Below the pieces are notes generated by a model. That model was not told where the DNA came from. It did no database searches and worked only from the letters and a program-made list of their open reading frames with translations. From Beijerinckia sp. 28-YEA-48 (lineage in GTDB: Bacteria > Pseudomonadota > Alphaproteobacteria > Rhizobiales > Beijerinckiaceae), in assembly GCF_900104955.1 (NCBI RefSeq), contig NZ_FNSI01000002.1, forward strand, positions 124,001 through 188,000: a stretch of 64,000 nt of DNA. The letters run 5' to 3'. Shown here piece after piece: positions 33,957 to 43,945 of this stretch (positions are counted from its first letter, which is position 1; every line of letters starts with the position of its first letter). The position numbers and the translations under genes are program-made.

Positions 33957-34973
33957 TTGGCTCTCCGCCCTGCTATCGATCTGGATACTTCGTCGACGTC
34001 CCCAGCGGAACAATTCGACGTTTACCGAACCTGGTACGCCGGGGTCGCCGAAATCCAGCTACTGCGAGCCGAGCGCCCTGTATTCCCGGCTCGCCAGCAG
34101 ACATGGCAGTTGGGAGATCTTGCACTCAGCGCAATCAAGCTTCCTGGGTCCGGACACACCATTCGATGGGAGCATCAAAAACGGCCACTGCTGGATCATT
34201 TGGTGCTGTCGGTACCGTTTTCTCACTCCCTTGGCGGCGATATGATCGCAGGAAAGCCTCGAATGAGGTGCTTAGCGTTACCCGATAGTGGGTTGACCCA
34301 TGATGATCTATTCATCTTGCTCTATTTGCCACGCACGTTGCTTGGAACCAATTTTTTAAGACTCGAAATCCGCGACGTTACGCTAAGCTTCTTGGCGGAC
34401 TACATGCTTCTTTTATACCGCTCGGTTCCTATTCTTAGAGAAAGCGATCTACCTCATATCGTTGCAGCGACGAGCAATATTTTCACGGCGGCCCTTACAT
34501 CGTCAAACGATAATATCGCAGCAGCACAGGGACAGATCGATGCCGTCAAAACGGCTCGCATTGCCCAGATTGTCCAAGAGCGGCTTAATGATCGCAATCT
34601 CACGCCGGACAAACTCTGCCATGCAGCCGGCGTCTCACGATCCCGTCTCTATCGGATATTCGAACCGGCGGGAGGAGCCACCAACTACATTCGTCGCAAG
34701 CGATTGCTTAAGACGCGCGCTATTTTAGCCGACAAGTCAGATCGACGAACGATCTCCAACGTTGCCGAAGAATGGGGTTTCACAGACATCTCCGGTTACA
34801 GCCGGATGTTCAAGAAAGAATTCGGCATAACCCCCAAGGAGGCGCGCGATTTGGGATGGCGAGGTCTCAAGCACTCCGCTTGGCTGAGTATCAGTCAAGC
34901 AAGGGATGAGCGTTGCACGCTCCAAGACCTCCTTATCAACAACTCTCTCGGCCTTTCCTTCTCTCCGAAATAA
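33957..34973 (+). CDS. AraC-family regulator, first of a tandem paralogous pair
   Basis: A 338-residue protein with an AraC_binding_2-type sensor (SPAEQFDVYRTWYAGVAEIQLL) and a C-terminal DNA-binding domain (LTPDKLCHAAGVSRSRLYRIF; ISNVAEEWGFTDISGYSRMF; KKEFGITPKEAR). It ends in a tail LQDLLINNSLG. It appears to start with TTG at 33957. It is clearly homologous, almost along its whole length, to the next gene, which starts 12 bases after its stop, so the pair arose by tandem duplication. The DNA is A+T-richer than neighbouring regions, suggesting later acquisition. Targets are unknown. Confidence 0.82.
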   Translation: MALRPAIDLDTSSTSPAEQFDVYRTWYAGVAEIQLLRAERPVFPARQQTWQLGDLALSAIKLPGSGHTIRWEHQKRPLLDHLVLSVPFSHSLGGDMIAGKPRMRCLALPDSGLTHDDLFILLYLPRTLLGTNFLRLEIRDVTLSFLADYMLLLYRSVPILRESDLPHIVAATSNIFTAALTSSNDNIAAAQGQIDAVKTARIAQIVQERLNDRNLTPDKLCHAAGVSRSRLYRIFEPAGGATNYIRRKRLLKTRAILADKSDRRTISNVAEEWGFTDISGYSRMFKKEFGITPKEARDLGWRGLKHSAWLSISQARDERCTLQDLLINNSLGLSFSPK

Positions 34974-34984
34974 TTAGGTACGAC

Positions 34985-36043
34985 ATGCATGGTAATGCCT
35001 GCACTGCTGGCGGAAGCGGCGCAACCGGAGGTCAACGGCCTTTGAAATGCGCAATCGACATCAATACCTCATCGGCGCCACCTGCCGAACAGTACGATCT
35101 CTTTCGGAGTTGGCACTCGAACATTGCCGACGTCGAATTGCTTCGAGATAAGTTCGAAACGTTCACCGCGCGTGAGCGTGTGTGGCAATTGGGTAGCCTC
35201 GTTCTGGCCTTAATCGAATATCCCGGAACTGGTTACTTCCGCCGCTGGAGCAGCAAGAAGAACCCCATATTCGACCATTGGCTCATTTCAATGCCACAAA
35301 CCATTTCATCGGATAATGGGCGCCCGGAAATGAGCCAATTACGTTGGCAATGCCTAGCGGCTCCACATCAAGATCAGGGCGAAGATGATGGCATTCTTTG
35401 TCTCTTCCTTCCGCGAGATTTCGCTGTCTTGCAATCTTTATCGCTCGAAATTCGCCCAGACATGATGAGGTTCATCATAGATTATATGATATTACTATAT
35501 GGTTCTCTTGCCGACCGGACAGAGAACGACGTTCCATTCATCGCCGCTGCTACGACCAGTCTAATATCTGCTTGTATAACACCATCCAGGGATCATTTCG
35601 TCGAAGCGCAAGGAGCCATCGATGCGGTCCTCATGGCTCGCGCGACCAGGTTCATTGCAACGAGACTTGCCGATCGAAATCTGACGCCAGGAAGACTCTG
35701 TCATGAACTCGATATTTCTCGCTCCCGTTTATATCGGATTTTTGAGCCGATGGGAGGCATATCAAATTACATCAGGCGACAGCGATTGCTAAAGACACGA
35801 GATGCCTTGGCCGACAGCGCAAACGGCAGCCATATATCTAGCATCGCAGAGAAATGGGGCTTCAGCGATGCATCGACCTACAGCCGGGCATTCAAAAAAG
35901 AATTCAGATTTTCTCCAAAAGACACTCGTGCCGCCGATTGGCTGGGCATTCATGATGCGTCCTCATTGGAACAATCCAGCGAAAATACAGCTTCGCTAAG
36001 CAACCTGCTGCTCAACAATTATCTATGCAACCGTCAGCTCTAG
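34985..36043 (+). CDS. AraC-family regulator, second of a tandem paralogous pair
   Basis: About 352 residues, the same layout as the preceding protein: a PAEQYDLFRSWHSNIADVELL sensor opening, helix-turn-helix LTPGRLCHELDISRSRLYRIF and SSIAEKWGFSDASTYSRAF, and a tail LSNLLLNNYL. ATG 34985 is preferred; the frame is open to 34913 inside the previous gene. The two regulators may form heterodimers or answer different ligands. The sequence is conspicuously A+T-rich (for example around 35480-35510). Confidence 0.82.
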   Translation: MHGNACTAGGSGATGGQRPLKCAIDINTSSAPPAEQYDLFRSWHSNIADVELLRDKFETFTARERVWQLGSLVLALIEYPGTGYFRRWSSKKNPIFDHWLISMPQTISSDNGRPEMSQLRWQCLAAPHQDQGEDDGILCLFLPRDFAVLQSLSLEIRPDMMRFIIDYMILLYGSLADRTENDVPFIAAATTSLISACITPSRDHFVEAQGAIDAVLMARATRFIATRLADRNLTPGRLCHELDISRSRLYRIFEPMGGISNYIRRQRLLKTRDALADSANGSHISSIAEKWGFSDASTYSRAFKKEFRFSPKDTRAADWLGIHDASSLEQSSENTASLSNLLLNNYLCNRQL

Positions 36044-36237
36044 TTACGGTTCCAATAGCGCGTTCTGTCTTAGGAAACTCGCTTGAACGAGAGTCTCGAA
36101 GGCCTGATCATGTCCTGAAACCATCGCATCGACCGGCTTCTTCTCTGAAGATATCTGAGCCAGTTTAGGAACTGCTCAAAGAAGAAGAACCAGATAGCAA
36201 ACGCCAATAGCGGGGCCGGGGGTGAGCAGTTTCAGAC

Positions 36238-38073
36238 ATGATTGCCGCTGGCCAGTGCCTGTTAACGGCATCGCTGGAAGGATGTTCCCGGCCCGATTGT
36301 CAATGGCGGATTGGTAGAGTAGCGTTCCTCATCATGATTATCGAGCCGCGAAACGGCGATGCCCAGGACGACGCAACCAGCACGAAGAAGCGCTCGCTAA
36401 TCGCGATTGCCGGCAGTTCGCTCGGCGAGATCAGCCTGGTTAAACTTGCGCTTACCTGGATCGTCGGTGCGGCTCTCCCTAGTCTCCTGCTGGGCGCCGC
36501 GCCCTTGATCCTGACCGCTTGGGTCGCGAAGGTATCGGGACGCATCGCGGCGCTCGCTGGGATCGGCTCTCTGGTTCTGCTTGCTCTCGTCGGCGTGGCT
36601 GGCTGGTATGGCTTTCGACCACTCCTTCGAATCGCAGAAAAGAGCTTCTGGTCTCTGCACGCGCTCGCGGTTCAGCCGGGCTATGCCATCTGCCGGGAGG
36701 GGTTGCAGCATCTAGCCGAACACTTCGTTCCCATCCACAATAACCCGGATAAGCGCGCAACCCTGCGTGCCGTGAGCGCGATCGGTGCCGGATTGCTCGG
36801 TTGCCTCCTCGCCAGCGTGGTCATTGCCCTCGTCTGGCCTGCCACACGCTGGACCAGCGACTTCGTTGACTTCATCGATCCGCTGCAGCTTGTCGTTCCA
36901 GCCTTCGCCAATGCGGTTGTGGTGATGTCTCTCTATCTGGCCCTGGCGTCGTTGCTTTGGGGCATAGCCGACGGCTTCATGGATCAGCCACGCGATCTTG
37001 AGAGCTTCGACACCGCGCCCTCCGCAGCTCGCAGATGGCGCGTTGCCCATCTCTCCGATGTGCATGTTGTCGGGGAGCGATATGGCTTCAGGATCGAGAG
37101 CGGGCGTGCTGGCCCGCGCGGCAACGAGCGATTTCGGCAAGTGCTCGACAAACTTGCGGAGATTCACGCAGCCGAGCCGCTCGATCTGCTGCTGATCACA
37201 GGGGATATGACAGATGCCGGGCGTTCGGCCGAATGGGCTGAATTCCTCGACGCGATGGAGAGGCACGGTACCCTTGCCGAACGTAGCCTGATTCTGCCGG
37301 GCAACCACGACGTTAACATCGTCGATCGCGCCAACCCCGCCCGGCTTGAACTGCCAGGGAGCCCAGGCAAACGTTTGCGCGAGATGCGTACCTTATCCGT
37401 CATGGCGGCTCTTCAAGGCGAGCGTGTGCAGGTCTTCGACCACAGCCGAACCAAGCTGGCGGGCAGCCTCGCCGACGCAGTGGCGCCACACCGGAAAAAA
37501 ATCGCGGCTTTTGCCGACAGCGGCGGCCTGCGCCTGTCGGCAGGCCTCGCCGCGATCTGGGCAGACGTCTTTCCGATGGTTTTGCCTCCGGCGGAGCCAG
37601 AAGGGCTCGGCATTATCCTGCTGAACTCAAATGCAGAAGCGAATTTCTCTTTCACCAACGCGCTCGGCCTCGTCGCCGAGGAAGATATGCAGGCGGTTCT
37701 CGTCGCGACCCGCACATTTCCGAAGGCGCGCTGGATTTTGGCCCTCCACCACCACCTGACCGAATATCCAAGACCCGCGAAAGCCTTGTCGGAGCGGATC
37801 GGAACGGCTCTCATCAACGGCAGCCGCTTGCTGCGGCTCCTTCAACCGATCGCGCCACGCATGATCGCGATGCATGGGCATCGTCATATTGATTGGATTG
37901 GACGCTCTGGAGCGCTCAAGATCATTTCTGCGCCTTCGCCGGTCATGGAAATGACAGACACCAAACCGAGTTATTTCTATATTCACACGCTCGCGGCCGT
38001 GCCCGAGGGGATCGCCCTGTTGGAGCCGCAGCGCGTCGTAATCGCCCCGTCATCGCCGGAGGTCGCGGCGTGA
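36238..38073 (+). CDS. Membrane-anchored metallophosphoesterase
   Basis: Up to 611 residues. Several hydrophobic segments in the first 250 residues (about 70-125 and 180-245) precede a calcineurin-type metallophosphoesterase domain with SDVH (273-276), GDMTD, GNHD, HHH and GHRH motifs, the usual dinuclear metal ligands. It probably acts on phosphoesters at the membrane, such as UDP-diacylglucosamine-like lipids or cyclic nucleotides, but the substrate is unknown. ATG 36238 has a GGTGAG site 12 bases upstream; ATG 36334 is an alternative that removes an odd N-terminus. The patatin gene lies convergently next to it. Confidence 0.82.
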   Translation: MIAAGQCLLTASLEGCSRPDCQWRIGRVAFLIMIIEPRNGDAQDDATSTKKRSLIAIAGSSLGEISLVKLALTWIVGAALPSLLLGAAPLILTAWVAKVSGRIAALAGIGSLVLLALVGVAGWYGFRPLLRIAEKSFWSLHALAVQPGYAICREGLQHLAEHFVPIHNNPDKRATLRAVSAIGAGLLGCLLASVVIALVWPATRWTSDFVDFIDPLQLVVPAFANAVVVMSLYLALASLLWGIADGFMDQPRDLESFDTAPSAARRWRVAHLSDVHVVGERYGFRIESGRAGPRGNERFRQVLDKLAEIHAAEPLDLLLITGDMTDAGRSAEWAEFLDAMERHGTLAERSLILPGNHDVNIVDRANPARLELPGSPGKRLREMRTLSVMAALQGERVQVFDHSRTKLAGSLADAVAPHRKKIAAFADSGGLRLSAGLAAIWADVFPMVLPPAEPEGLGIILLNSNAEANFSFTNALGLVAEEDMQAVLVATRTFPKARWILALHHHLTEYPRPAKALSERIGTALINGSRLLRLLQPIAPRMIAMHGHRHIDWIGRSGALKIISAPSPVMEMTDTKPSYFYIHTLAAVPEGIALLEPQRVVIAPSSPEVAA

Positions 38074-38132
38074 TGCCTAAATTCTCCGTGAGCTTGCCAG
38101 ATGCTGTATGATCCAGCCGCATGACCACTTGG

Positions 38133-39203
38133 TCAAACCCCTTTGGTAAATTCGCCAAGGTCGAGTGTCGAGCGCTTTCCGATCTCGTCGCGATGCGTCT
38201 GAAAGAAGGCCTCGGCGGAGCGCCGACCCTCGTCATGGAGCATCGTTAGAAACGACCATTCCGCATTGAGTTTCGAGGAATAGCCCAGCTCGGTCATGGC
38301 ATCGCTGGTAACACGGTGGATCCGCATGCGGGCCCAGCGTCCGCCCTCGCTGGCACTAGAGATCGCCTCGCGCTGCAGCAGCGCCATCATGCGCAGTTCC
38401 TTCAGCAACACAGCATTGAAGGAAACTTCGTTGAGCCGGTTTAGGATGTCGCGTGCGGTCCGCGGTGTTCCTGGCCTGTCCACGGGGTTGATTTGAACCA
38501 AGACTGTATCGCGCGCGTTACTCTCTTCGATCAGAGGGGTCATGATCGGGTTGCCGGAATAACCGCCATCCCAATAGCTTTCACCATCGATCTCGACGGC
38601 TTGAAACATGGTCGGGAGGCAGGCGGACGCGAGCAGAACATCGGGTGTGATCTCCGCATTACGGAAAACGCGGCCACGGCCGGTCCGGACGTTTGTCGCC
38701 GTGATGAACAGCTTGATCGGGCTTTCCGCAAGCGCCTCGAAATCGATGATCTCAGCCAGGATACTGCCCAGAGGATTGGTGCCCATCGGGTTGAGGCTGT
38801 AAGGCGAGACCACCCGCGACATCATATCGAACGCGACGAAGAGCGGGGAAGTATCGAGCGTCCAGCGTCCGAGCAAAATATCAAGTGGCGAACGCTGGAA
38901 TGGACTAAATCTCGCCGCCTCGGAAACCTTTCGCCAGAATTGGTTGAGCGCTTCGCGCGCGCCGTCGCGGCCGCCAGCTCCAAAGCCAGCAGCTAGGACC
39001 GCCGCATTCATAGCCCCGGCCGATGTGCCCGAGATGGCCTCGATATCGAGCCAATCTTCCTCGAGAATGCGGCACAGCACGCCCCATGTGAAAGCACCAT
39101 GCGCGCCGCCGCCCTGCAACGCGAGATCGATATTGAGCCGTTCGCGCCCAGAGTCTTGCCCGCCGTTTTCGGGGGAATGGGGGGAAGGACGCGTCTTGCT
39201 CAT
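38133..39203 (-). CDS. Patatin-like phospholipase
   Basis: A 356-residue protein with the patatin oxyanion motif GGGAHG (31-36), nucleophile motif GTSAG (Ser61) and a downstream DGG aspartate motif (YWDGGYSGNP, about 212), together forming the Ser-Asp dyad. It hydrolyses acyl esters of phospholipids or related lipids. The first 25 residues are polar and no signal peptide is seen. The gene converges on the metallophosphoesterase gene and lies in tandem with the aspartoacylase-like gene, suggesting a set of envelope or lipid hydrolases. Confidence 0.88.
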   Translation of the reverse strand: MSKTRPSPHSPENGGQDSGRERLNIDLALQGGGAHGAFTWGVLCRILEEDWLDIEAISGTSAGAMNAAVLAAGFGAGGRDGAREALNQFWRKVSEAARFSPFQRSPLDILLGRWTLDTSPLFVAFDMMSRVVSPYSLNPMGTNPLGSILAEIIDFEALAESPIKLFITATNVRTGRGRVFRNAEITPDVLLASACLPTMFQAVEIDGESYWDGGYSGNPIMTPLIEESNARDTVLVQINPVDRPGTPRTARDILNRLNEVSFNAVLLKELRMMALLQREAISSASEGGRWARMRIHRVTSDAMTELGYSSKLNAEWSFLTMLHDEGRRSAEAFFQTHRDEIGKRSTLDLGEFTKGV

Positions 39204-39291
39204 TGAACATCACCTCTGCCGGCCGAACCAGCTTTCCATGAGGACCTTTTCAGCTGGAGCCAGATCTGGTTGGCCCGGCCCGCAAGAACGC

Positions 39292-40485
39292 TCACTCAAC
39301 CATTTCGTTGCCGCCCACGGGACTGGCGCTGTCGAAGATCATGAAGATGATCGGCGTTCCCGGCTCGGCGGTCGCATCTGTTCGTCGGGCGCCAACTTTG
39401 CCCGGACGGGGGGCTGAATAGTTTGCGACGACGTCTCCGAATGTGTTGCGCTGGATAGCGACAGGCTGGCCGGTTTGGACGCTGTCGTTAAGCTTGACCA
39501 GAAGTTCGACGAAGCCACCATGTGTCGCGATGATCGGCAGCATGCCATCGGCTATGTAGACATTCGAATCCTTGCCGGTTCTGCCCAAAGGACCGGATAG
39601 GATGCGGTGATGCTTGATGACGTTCATCGTTCCTTCGACAAACAAGTCGATCATTTCATGATCGAAGACGCGGGGACGGCCGACCTCCGGCGTGAACGCC
39701 GGGATGCCGGCATCGATGAGCGCATTGGCGAGAAGGCCGGGATAAGCCGGATTGTCGAAGATCTGATCCACTGGATAGAGCTCCGCCATCGCGCGGACCT
39801 CAGGCAGATCCATCCTTGCCAGGTGGAAGGCTGTCATGTCCATGCCGGTGGCCGCGGTGTGGAAATCGATCGCATAGTCGAGATTTGATCTCAGCAATCG
39901 ATTGAACACGAGGCCGGCATGCCGCAGGGGGGCATCGGGAGCATCTTCATTGCCCGGAAACAGCCGATTGATGTCGATCAGATCCACCCCGCGCCCCGAA
40001 CTAGGCCATCTTCGGGCCATCCCCTCGATGGCTGGACGCGAGACATCGAACACAGCCATCACGGTGCCAGACATTGCGGAGGGATCGAGCTCCCGCATCA
40101 CAGTTTGCACGGTATGAATGGAGCTCATTTCATCGCCATGCACGCCGCTGATCAATCCCAGTCGCTTACCCGGCATCGCCCCTTTGGCAACCATCACCGC
40201 TACATACCAGTGCTGGCCGGTCGGCATCTGCACGCCCTGGAAATAGAAGCTGTGTTTACCTGGCTTCAAGTCCGACACATCGAGCGCACTGATAACTTGC
40301 TTTCCGTCGATCACGTCGCCTGTGTAGACGGTTCCTTGCGTTTTAGCGGAAGACATATTCCGAGGGACGGCATTGGTCTGCGCCCGCGCGGGGCCGGTCA
40401 TGAGTGTCGTGGACGCACCGATCGTCGCGGCTGACGTGATCATGAAGCCGCGACGATCCAGCCCCTCTTCGTTTTCATTCCCCAT
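39292..40485 (-). CDS. Succinylglutamate desuccinylase/aspartoacylase-family protein with Tat signal
   Basis: A 397-residue protein. A twin-arginine signal (DRRGFMITSAATIGAS) leads, followed by a zinc carboxypeptidase-like fold with HxxE in GVHGDE (His116, Glu119) and a later DFHTAATG that may supply the third zinc ligand. Members cleave N-acyl amino acids or deacylate related amides. Export by Tat places it in the periplasm as a folded metalloenzyme. It lies upstream of patatin on the same strand. The exact substrate is unknown. Confidence 0.82.
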   Translation of the reverse strand: MGNENEEGLDRRGFMITSAATIGASTTLMTGPARAQTNAVPRNMSSAKTQGTVYTGDVIDGKQVISALDVSDLKPGKHSFYFQGVQMPTGQHWYVAVMVAKGAMPGKRLGLISGVHGDEMSSIHTVQTVMRELDPSAMSGTVMAVFDVSRPAIEGMARRWPSSGRGVDLIDINRLFPGNEDAPDAPLRHAGLVFNRLLRSNLDYAIDFHTAATGMDMTAFHLARMDLPEVRAMAELYPVDQIFDNPAYPGLLANALIDAGIPAFTPEVGRPRVFDHEMIDLFVEGTMNVIKHHRILSGPLGRTGKDSNVYIADGMLPIIATHGGFVELLVKLNDSVQTGQPVAIQRNTFGDVVANYSAPRPGKVGARRTDATAEPGTPIIFMIFDSASPVGGNEMVE

Positions 40486-40551
40486 GGATCGATCCCTTAC
40501 GCTTTAGAATCTGGACACGAACGACTTGCATAAGCTTCGTCGCGAAAATCA

Positions 40552-41070
40552 TCAGTGATGATCGGAATGGGGATGGCTGTGATGCTCATGGCCTGAATGA
40601 TGGTGCTCGTGGCTCCCGTGCCCCGAATAAGCGCCCCGCACCGGGTTAAACTCGGCCACGATCTCCTCCACGCGCGCGCCAAGGCGCTCAAGCATCGCCT
40701 TGATAACCTGGTCGCGCAGGATCAGGATCTGGTCCCCTTTAATCGCCGCAGCTAAGTGACGGTTACCAATGTGCCATACAAGCTCTGTGACATGGGTCGC
40801 GTTGCGGCCGTGGATAGCATAAAGCGGTTCCGCCGCGGCGGCGATCCCGATGACGCCCCCTCCGGCAATTATCAATGCATCACCTGCGGTCAACACCGTT
40901 GGCTCCGGCAGATCGACCAGAACGGTCCGTCCATCTACCAGAGCAATGGTGCGCCGGCGTAAATGGCGTTCATCATGCTGCAGCACAGATCGGCCGATCG
41001 GCGCTTCTCCGTCGATGGGGGGGGCGACGGCCCGTCTAACCGCTATCGCTTTCCACATTCGAATCCCCAT
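40552..41070 (-). CDS. ureE: Urease accessory protein UreE
   Basis: About 172 residues matching UreE, the nickel-binding metallochaperone of urease: an N-terminal UreE domain (RRRTIALVDGRTVLVDLPEPTVLTAGDALI), a C-terminal domain with WHIGNRHLAA and IKGDQILI, and a His-rich tail (GHGSHEHHHSGHEHHSHPH) that stores nickel. TTG 41076 and ATG 41070 are both possible; I use ATG. It is divergent from ureA, unlike the common ureABC-E arrangement on one strand. Confidence 0.9.
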   Translation of the reverse strand: MGIRMWKAIAVRRAVAPPIDGEAPIGRSVLQHDERHLRRRTIALVDGRTVLVDLPEPTVLTAGDALIIAGGGVIGIAAAAEPLYAIHGRNATHVTELVWHIGNRHLAAAIKGDQILILRDQVIKAMLERLGARVEEIVAEFNPVRGAYSGHGSHEHHHSGHEHHSHPHSDHH

Positions 41071-41552
41071 GATCAATGGAAGCCGGCTAGATCGGCCACT
41101 TAACTCTACCTTGGTAAGGGCAACTAATGAAGACCACGCCAGGAGATTATGATGATAGCCGACGACTATCCGTCACAGCCGCAACGCAAAACAGAAAGAG
41201 GCAGTCGCTTGTGAGACACTGTGCATAGTTAATGGACGCTCTGCACAATTTCGAGCCGTTAGCGAGCGGTCCTGTTCGAAGAAGTGATACCCATCGGTTA
41301 AGCGTTTCGCAAAGGCGACAACGCCTTTCCTCTTATGCTATAGCGCGTCAGGGTTTGACAAAATTTCAAAATGTCGGAATGCCGGAATAGCTCTGTTCTC
41401 ATTGGACAGGGGCATTCCAGTTTTGAATTTTAGGGCAATTCACTTTTCATTCGATCATGGCATATGCTCAGGCTATCATGCCGTGAACGAGGCGATCTGA
41501 ACCGAGCGGTTCGATCGTTTCAGTTTGAGGAACGCAAGAGCGAGGATAAGCA
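41071..41552. other. Divergent control region of the urease genes
   Basis: About 480 bases between ureE and ureA, with no gene. It contains GAACCG-AG-CGGTTC (41499-41512), an operator-like inverted repeat about 40 bases before ureA, and a longer imperfect dyad CATGGCAT...ATCATGCC around 41458-41483. No perfect sigma-54 promoter is seen. Candidate regulators are nitrogen-control proteins, but this is not supported by a clear site. Confidence 0.4.
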
Positions 41553-41855
41553 ATGGAACTTCTCCCACGGGAAAAAGATAAGCTTTTGCTTTTCACTGCC
41601 GCGTTGCTTGCCGAGCGCAGAAAAGCGCGCGGCGTCAAGCTGAATTATCCGGAGGCGATTGCCTATATTTCCGCAGCAATTCTCGAAGGAGCCCGCGACG
41701 GTCGCACCGTCGCGGAGCTGATGTCTTTCGGCGCAACCTTATTGACTCGCAACGACGTCATGGAGGGTGTGCCGGAGATGATCCATGACGTCCAAGTCGA
41801 AGCCACCTTCCCCGACGGAACCAAGCTCGTCACCGTCCATAACCCGATTACATAA
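41553..41855 (+). CDS. ureA: Urease gamma subunit UreA
   Basis: A 100-residue UreA with the standard [20 protein letters not shown] opening and the full family length. It forms the trimer of UreABC with UreB and UreC; urea is hydrolysed to ammonia and carbon dioxide. ATG 41553 has a GAGGA site. It is the first gene of a rightward operon ureA-ureB-ureC-urea transporter. Confidence 0.97.
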   Translation: MELLPREKDKLLLFTAALLAERRKARGVKLNYPEAIAYISAAILEGARDGRTVAELMSFGATLLTRNDVMEGVPEMIHDVQVEATFPDGTKLVTVHNPIT

Positions 41856-41865
41856 GAGGCGCGTC

Positions 41866-42177
41866 ATGATCCCAGGCGAGTTTTTTATCGAGGATGGCGA
41901 AATCGAACTCAATGTCGGCCGCGAGACCCGGTCGATCGATGTCGCAAATTCCGGTGACCGCCCCATTCAGGTTGGCTCACATTATCACTTCTACGAAACG
42001 AATACTGCGCTGCGCTTCGACCGTGACAAGACGAGAGGCTTCCGCCTCAACATCCCGGCGGGCACAGCAGTCCGGTTTGAACCCGGTCAGTCTCGCACCG
42101 TCGAGCTTGTCGCTTTGGCCGGCGAGCGCGCCGTCTATGGCTTCAACGGCAAGATCATGGGACGCCTGGAGGGCTGA
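41866..42177 (+). CDS. ureB: Urease beta subunit UreB
   Basis: About 103 residues, starting at ATG 41866 with AAGAGG. Contains the typical [16 protein letters not shown] start, [10 protein letters not shown] and [15 protein letters not shown]. It is 10 bases after ureA; an in-frame longer frame begins at 41785 inside ureA but is not the gene. It completes the small part of the urease heterotrimer. Confidence 0.96.
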   Translation: MIPGEFFIEDGEIELNVGRETRSIDVANSGDRPIQVGSHYHFYETNTALRFDRDKTRGFRLNIPAGTAVRFEPGQSRTVELVALAGERAVYGFNGKIMGRLEG

Positions 42178-42179
42178 AA

Positions 42180-43883
42180 ATGGCAAAGATCACGCGCGAA
42201 AACTACGCTTCGCTCTATGGCCCTACGAAAGGCGACCGTATTCGCCTCGCCGACACCGAACTGGTGATCGAAATTGAGGAAGACCACACCGTCTATGGCG
42301 ATGAGGTGACTTTCGGAGGCGGCAAAGTCATCCGCGACGGCATGGGCCAAAGTCAGCGCAACGCCGCCGAGGTCGCAGACCTCGTCATCACGAATGTCAT
42401 CATTCTCGATTATTGGGGGATCGTGAAGGCGGATGTCGGCATAAAAAACGGTCGGATCGCCGTCATTGGCAAGGCCGGCAACCCCGACATCCAGCCGAAC
42501 ATAGACATTATCATCGGCCCAGGCACCGACGTCATCGCCGGCGAAGGCAAGATCCTCACCGCCGGCGCTATTGACACGCACATTCATTTTATCGCGCCGC
42601 AGCAAGCGGAGGAGGCGCTTACCAGTGGCACCACCACCCTGGTCGGCGGCGGCACAGGCCCTTCGGTTGGGACGCTCGCCACCACCGTCACGCCGGGGCC
42701 CTGGTACATTCATCGTATGCTGGAGGCGGTCGACGAACTGCCGATCAACGTCGGCCTGCTCGGCAAGGGCAATTCCAGCCTGCCGGAACCACTGCGCGAA
42801 CAGATCCGCGCGGGCGCCATTGGCCTTAAGCTGCATGAAGATTGGGGCACAACACCGGCCGCCATCGACAACTGCCTCTCGGTGGCCGACGAGATGGATG
42901 TTCAAGTCGCGCTACATTCGGACACACTGAACGAAAGCGGCTTTGTCGCCGACACCTTCGCGGCGATGAAAGGGCGCGCCATCCACTCTTTCCATACCGA
43001 AGGCGCCGGCGGCGGCCATGCCCCCGATATCATCACGGCGGCGGGCCAAGAAAACATCCTGCCTTCGTCGACCAATCCGACGCGGCCCTATACGATCAAT
43101 ACCATCGATGAACATCTCGACATGCTGATGGTCTGTCACCATCTGAGCCCCGAGATTCCCGAGGATGTCGCCTTCGCCGAATCGCGCATTCGCCGGGAGA
43201 CCATCGCCGCCGAAGATATCCTTCACGATCTCGGGGCGTTCTCGATGATGTCATCGGACTCCCAGGCTATGGGTCGTATCGGTGAGACCACGATCCGCTG
43301 CTGGCAGACGGCCCACAAAATGAAGGTGCAGCGCGGGCCGTTGCCGGAAGACAGCACGCGCAACGACAATTTCCGCTGTAAACGCTATATCGCCAAATGT
43401 ACGATCAATCCGGCGATCACGCACGGCTTCGCGCACGAAATAGGTTCAATCGAAGTGGGCAAGCGCGCCGACCTCGTGCTCTGGAAGTCGGGCTTTTTCG
43501 GCGTCAAACCGTCTCTGGTGCTGATCGGCGGCATGATCGCTACGGCGCCCATGGGCGATCCGAACGCGTCGATCTCAACACCGCAGCCCGTGCATTATCG
43601 GCCAATGTATGGCGTTCTCGGCCGGGCGCGCGGCAAAACCGGCGTCACCTTCGTGTCGCAGGCCGCTTTGGCTGACAAGATCGGCGAGCGGCTGCATTTG
43701 CAAAAGCAGCTCGTTGCGGTCAAGGGCACGCGTGGCGTCCGCAAGAAGGACATGATCCACAATACGATGACGCCGGACATCAAGGTCGATCCACAAAACT
43801 ACCAAGTGTGGGTCGATGGCGAACTGATCACCTGCGAGCCAGCCGAGAGCTTGCCGATGGCACAGCGCTATTTCCTATTCTAG
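42180..43883 (+). CDS. ureC: Urease alpha (catalytic) subunit UreC
   Basis: A 567-residue catalytic subunit with nickel ligands His134 and His136 (DTHIHF), the carbamylated Lys217 (GLKLHEDWG), and active-site segments [29 protein letters not shown] and the [12 protein letters not shown] loop carrying the catalytic aspartate. All expected residues are intact, so the enzyme should be active if matured. It is 2 bases after ureB and shares its ribosome site with the ureB end (GGAGGGCTGAAA). Confidence 0.97.
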   Translation: MAKITRENYASLYGPTKGDRIRLADTELVIEIEEDHTVYGDEVTFGGGKVIRDGMGQSQRNAAEVADLVITNVIILDYWGIVKADVGIKNGRIAVIGKAGNPDIQPNIDIIIGPGTDVIAGEGKILTAGAIDTHIHFIAPQQAEEALTSGTTTLVGGGTGPSVGTLATTVTPGPWYIHRMLEAVDELPINVGLLGKGNSSLPEPLREQIRAGAIGLKLHEDWGTTPAAIDNCLSVADEMDVQVALHSDTLNESGFVADTFAAMKGRAIHSFHTEGAGGGHAPDIITAAGQENILPSSTNPTRPYTINTIDEHLDMLMVCHHLSPEIPEDVAFAESRIRRETIAAEDILHDLGAFSMMSSDSQAMGRIGETTIRCWQTAHKMKVQRGPLPEDSTRNDNFRCKRYIAKCTINPAITHGFAHEIGSIEVGKRADLVLWKSGFFGVKPSLVLIGGMIATAPMGDPNASISTPQPVHYRPMYGVLGRARGKTGVTFVSQAALADKIGERLHLQKQLVAVKGTRGVRKKDMIHNTMTPDIKVDPQNYQVWVDGELITCEPAESLPMAQRYFLF

Positions 43884-43945
43884 ATCGCGCTCTGTTCGGA
43901 TCACAACGGACCGAAGGGAGTCTTGCTTAATGGGGAGGCGGCACC

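Noticed and set aside
41340..41552. A sigma-54-like promoter (TGGCATATGC...) upstream of ureA
   Set aside because: The GG and GC elements are spaced one base too far apart, so the site does not fit the sigma-54 rule.
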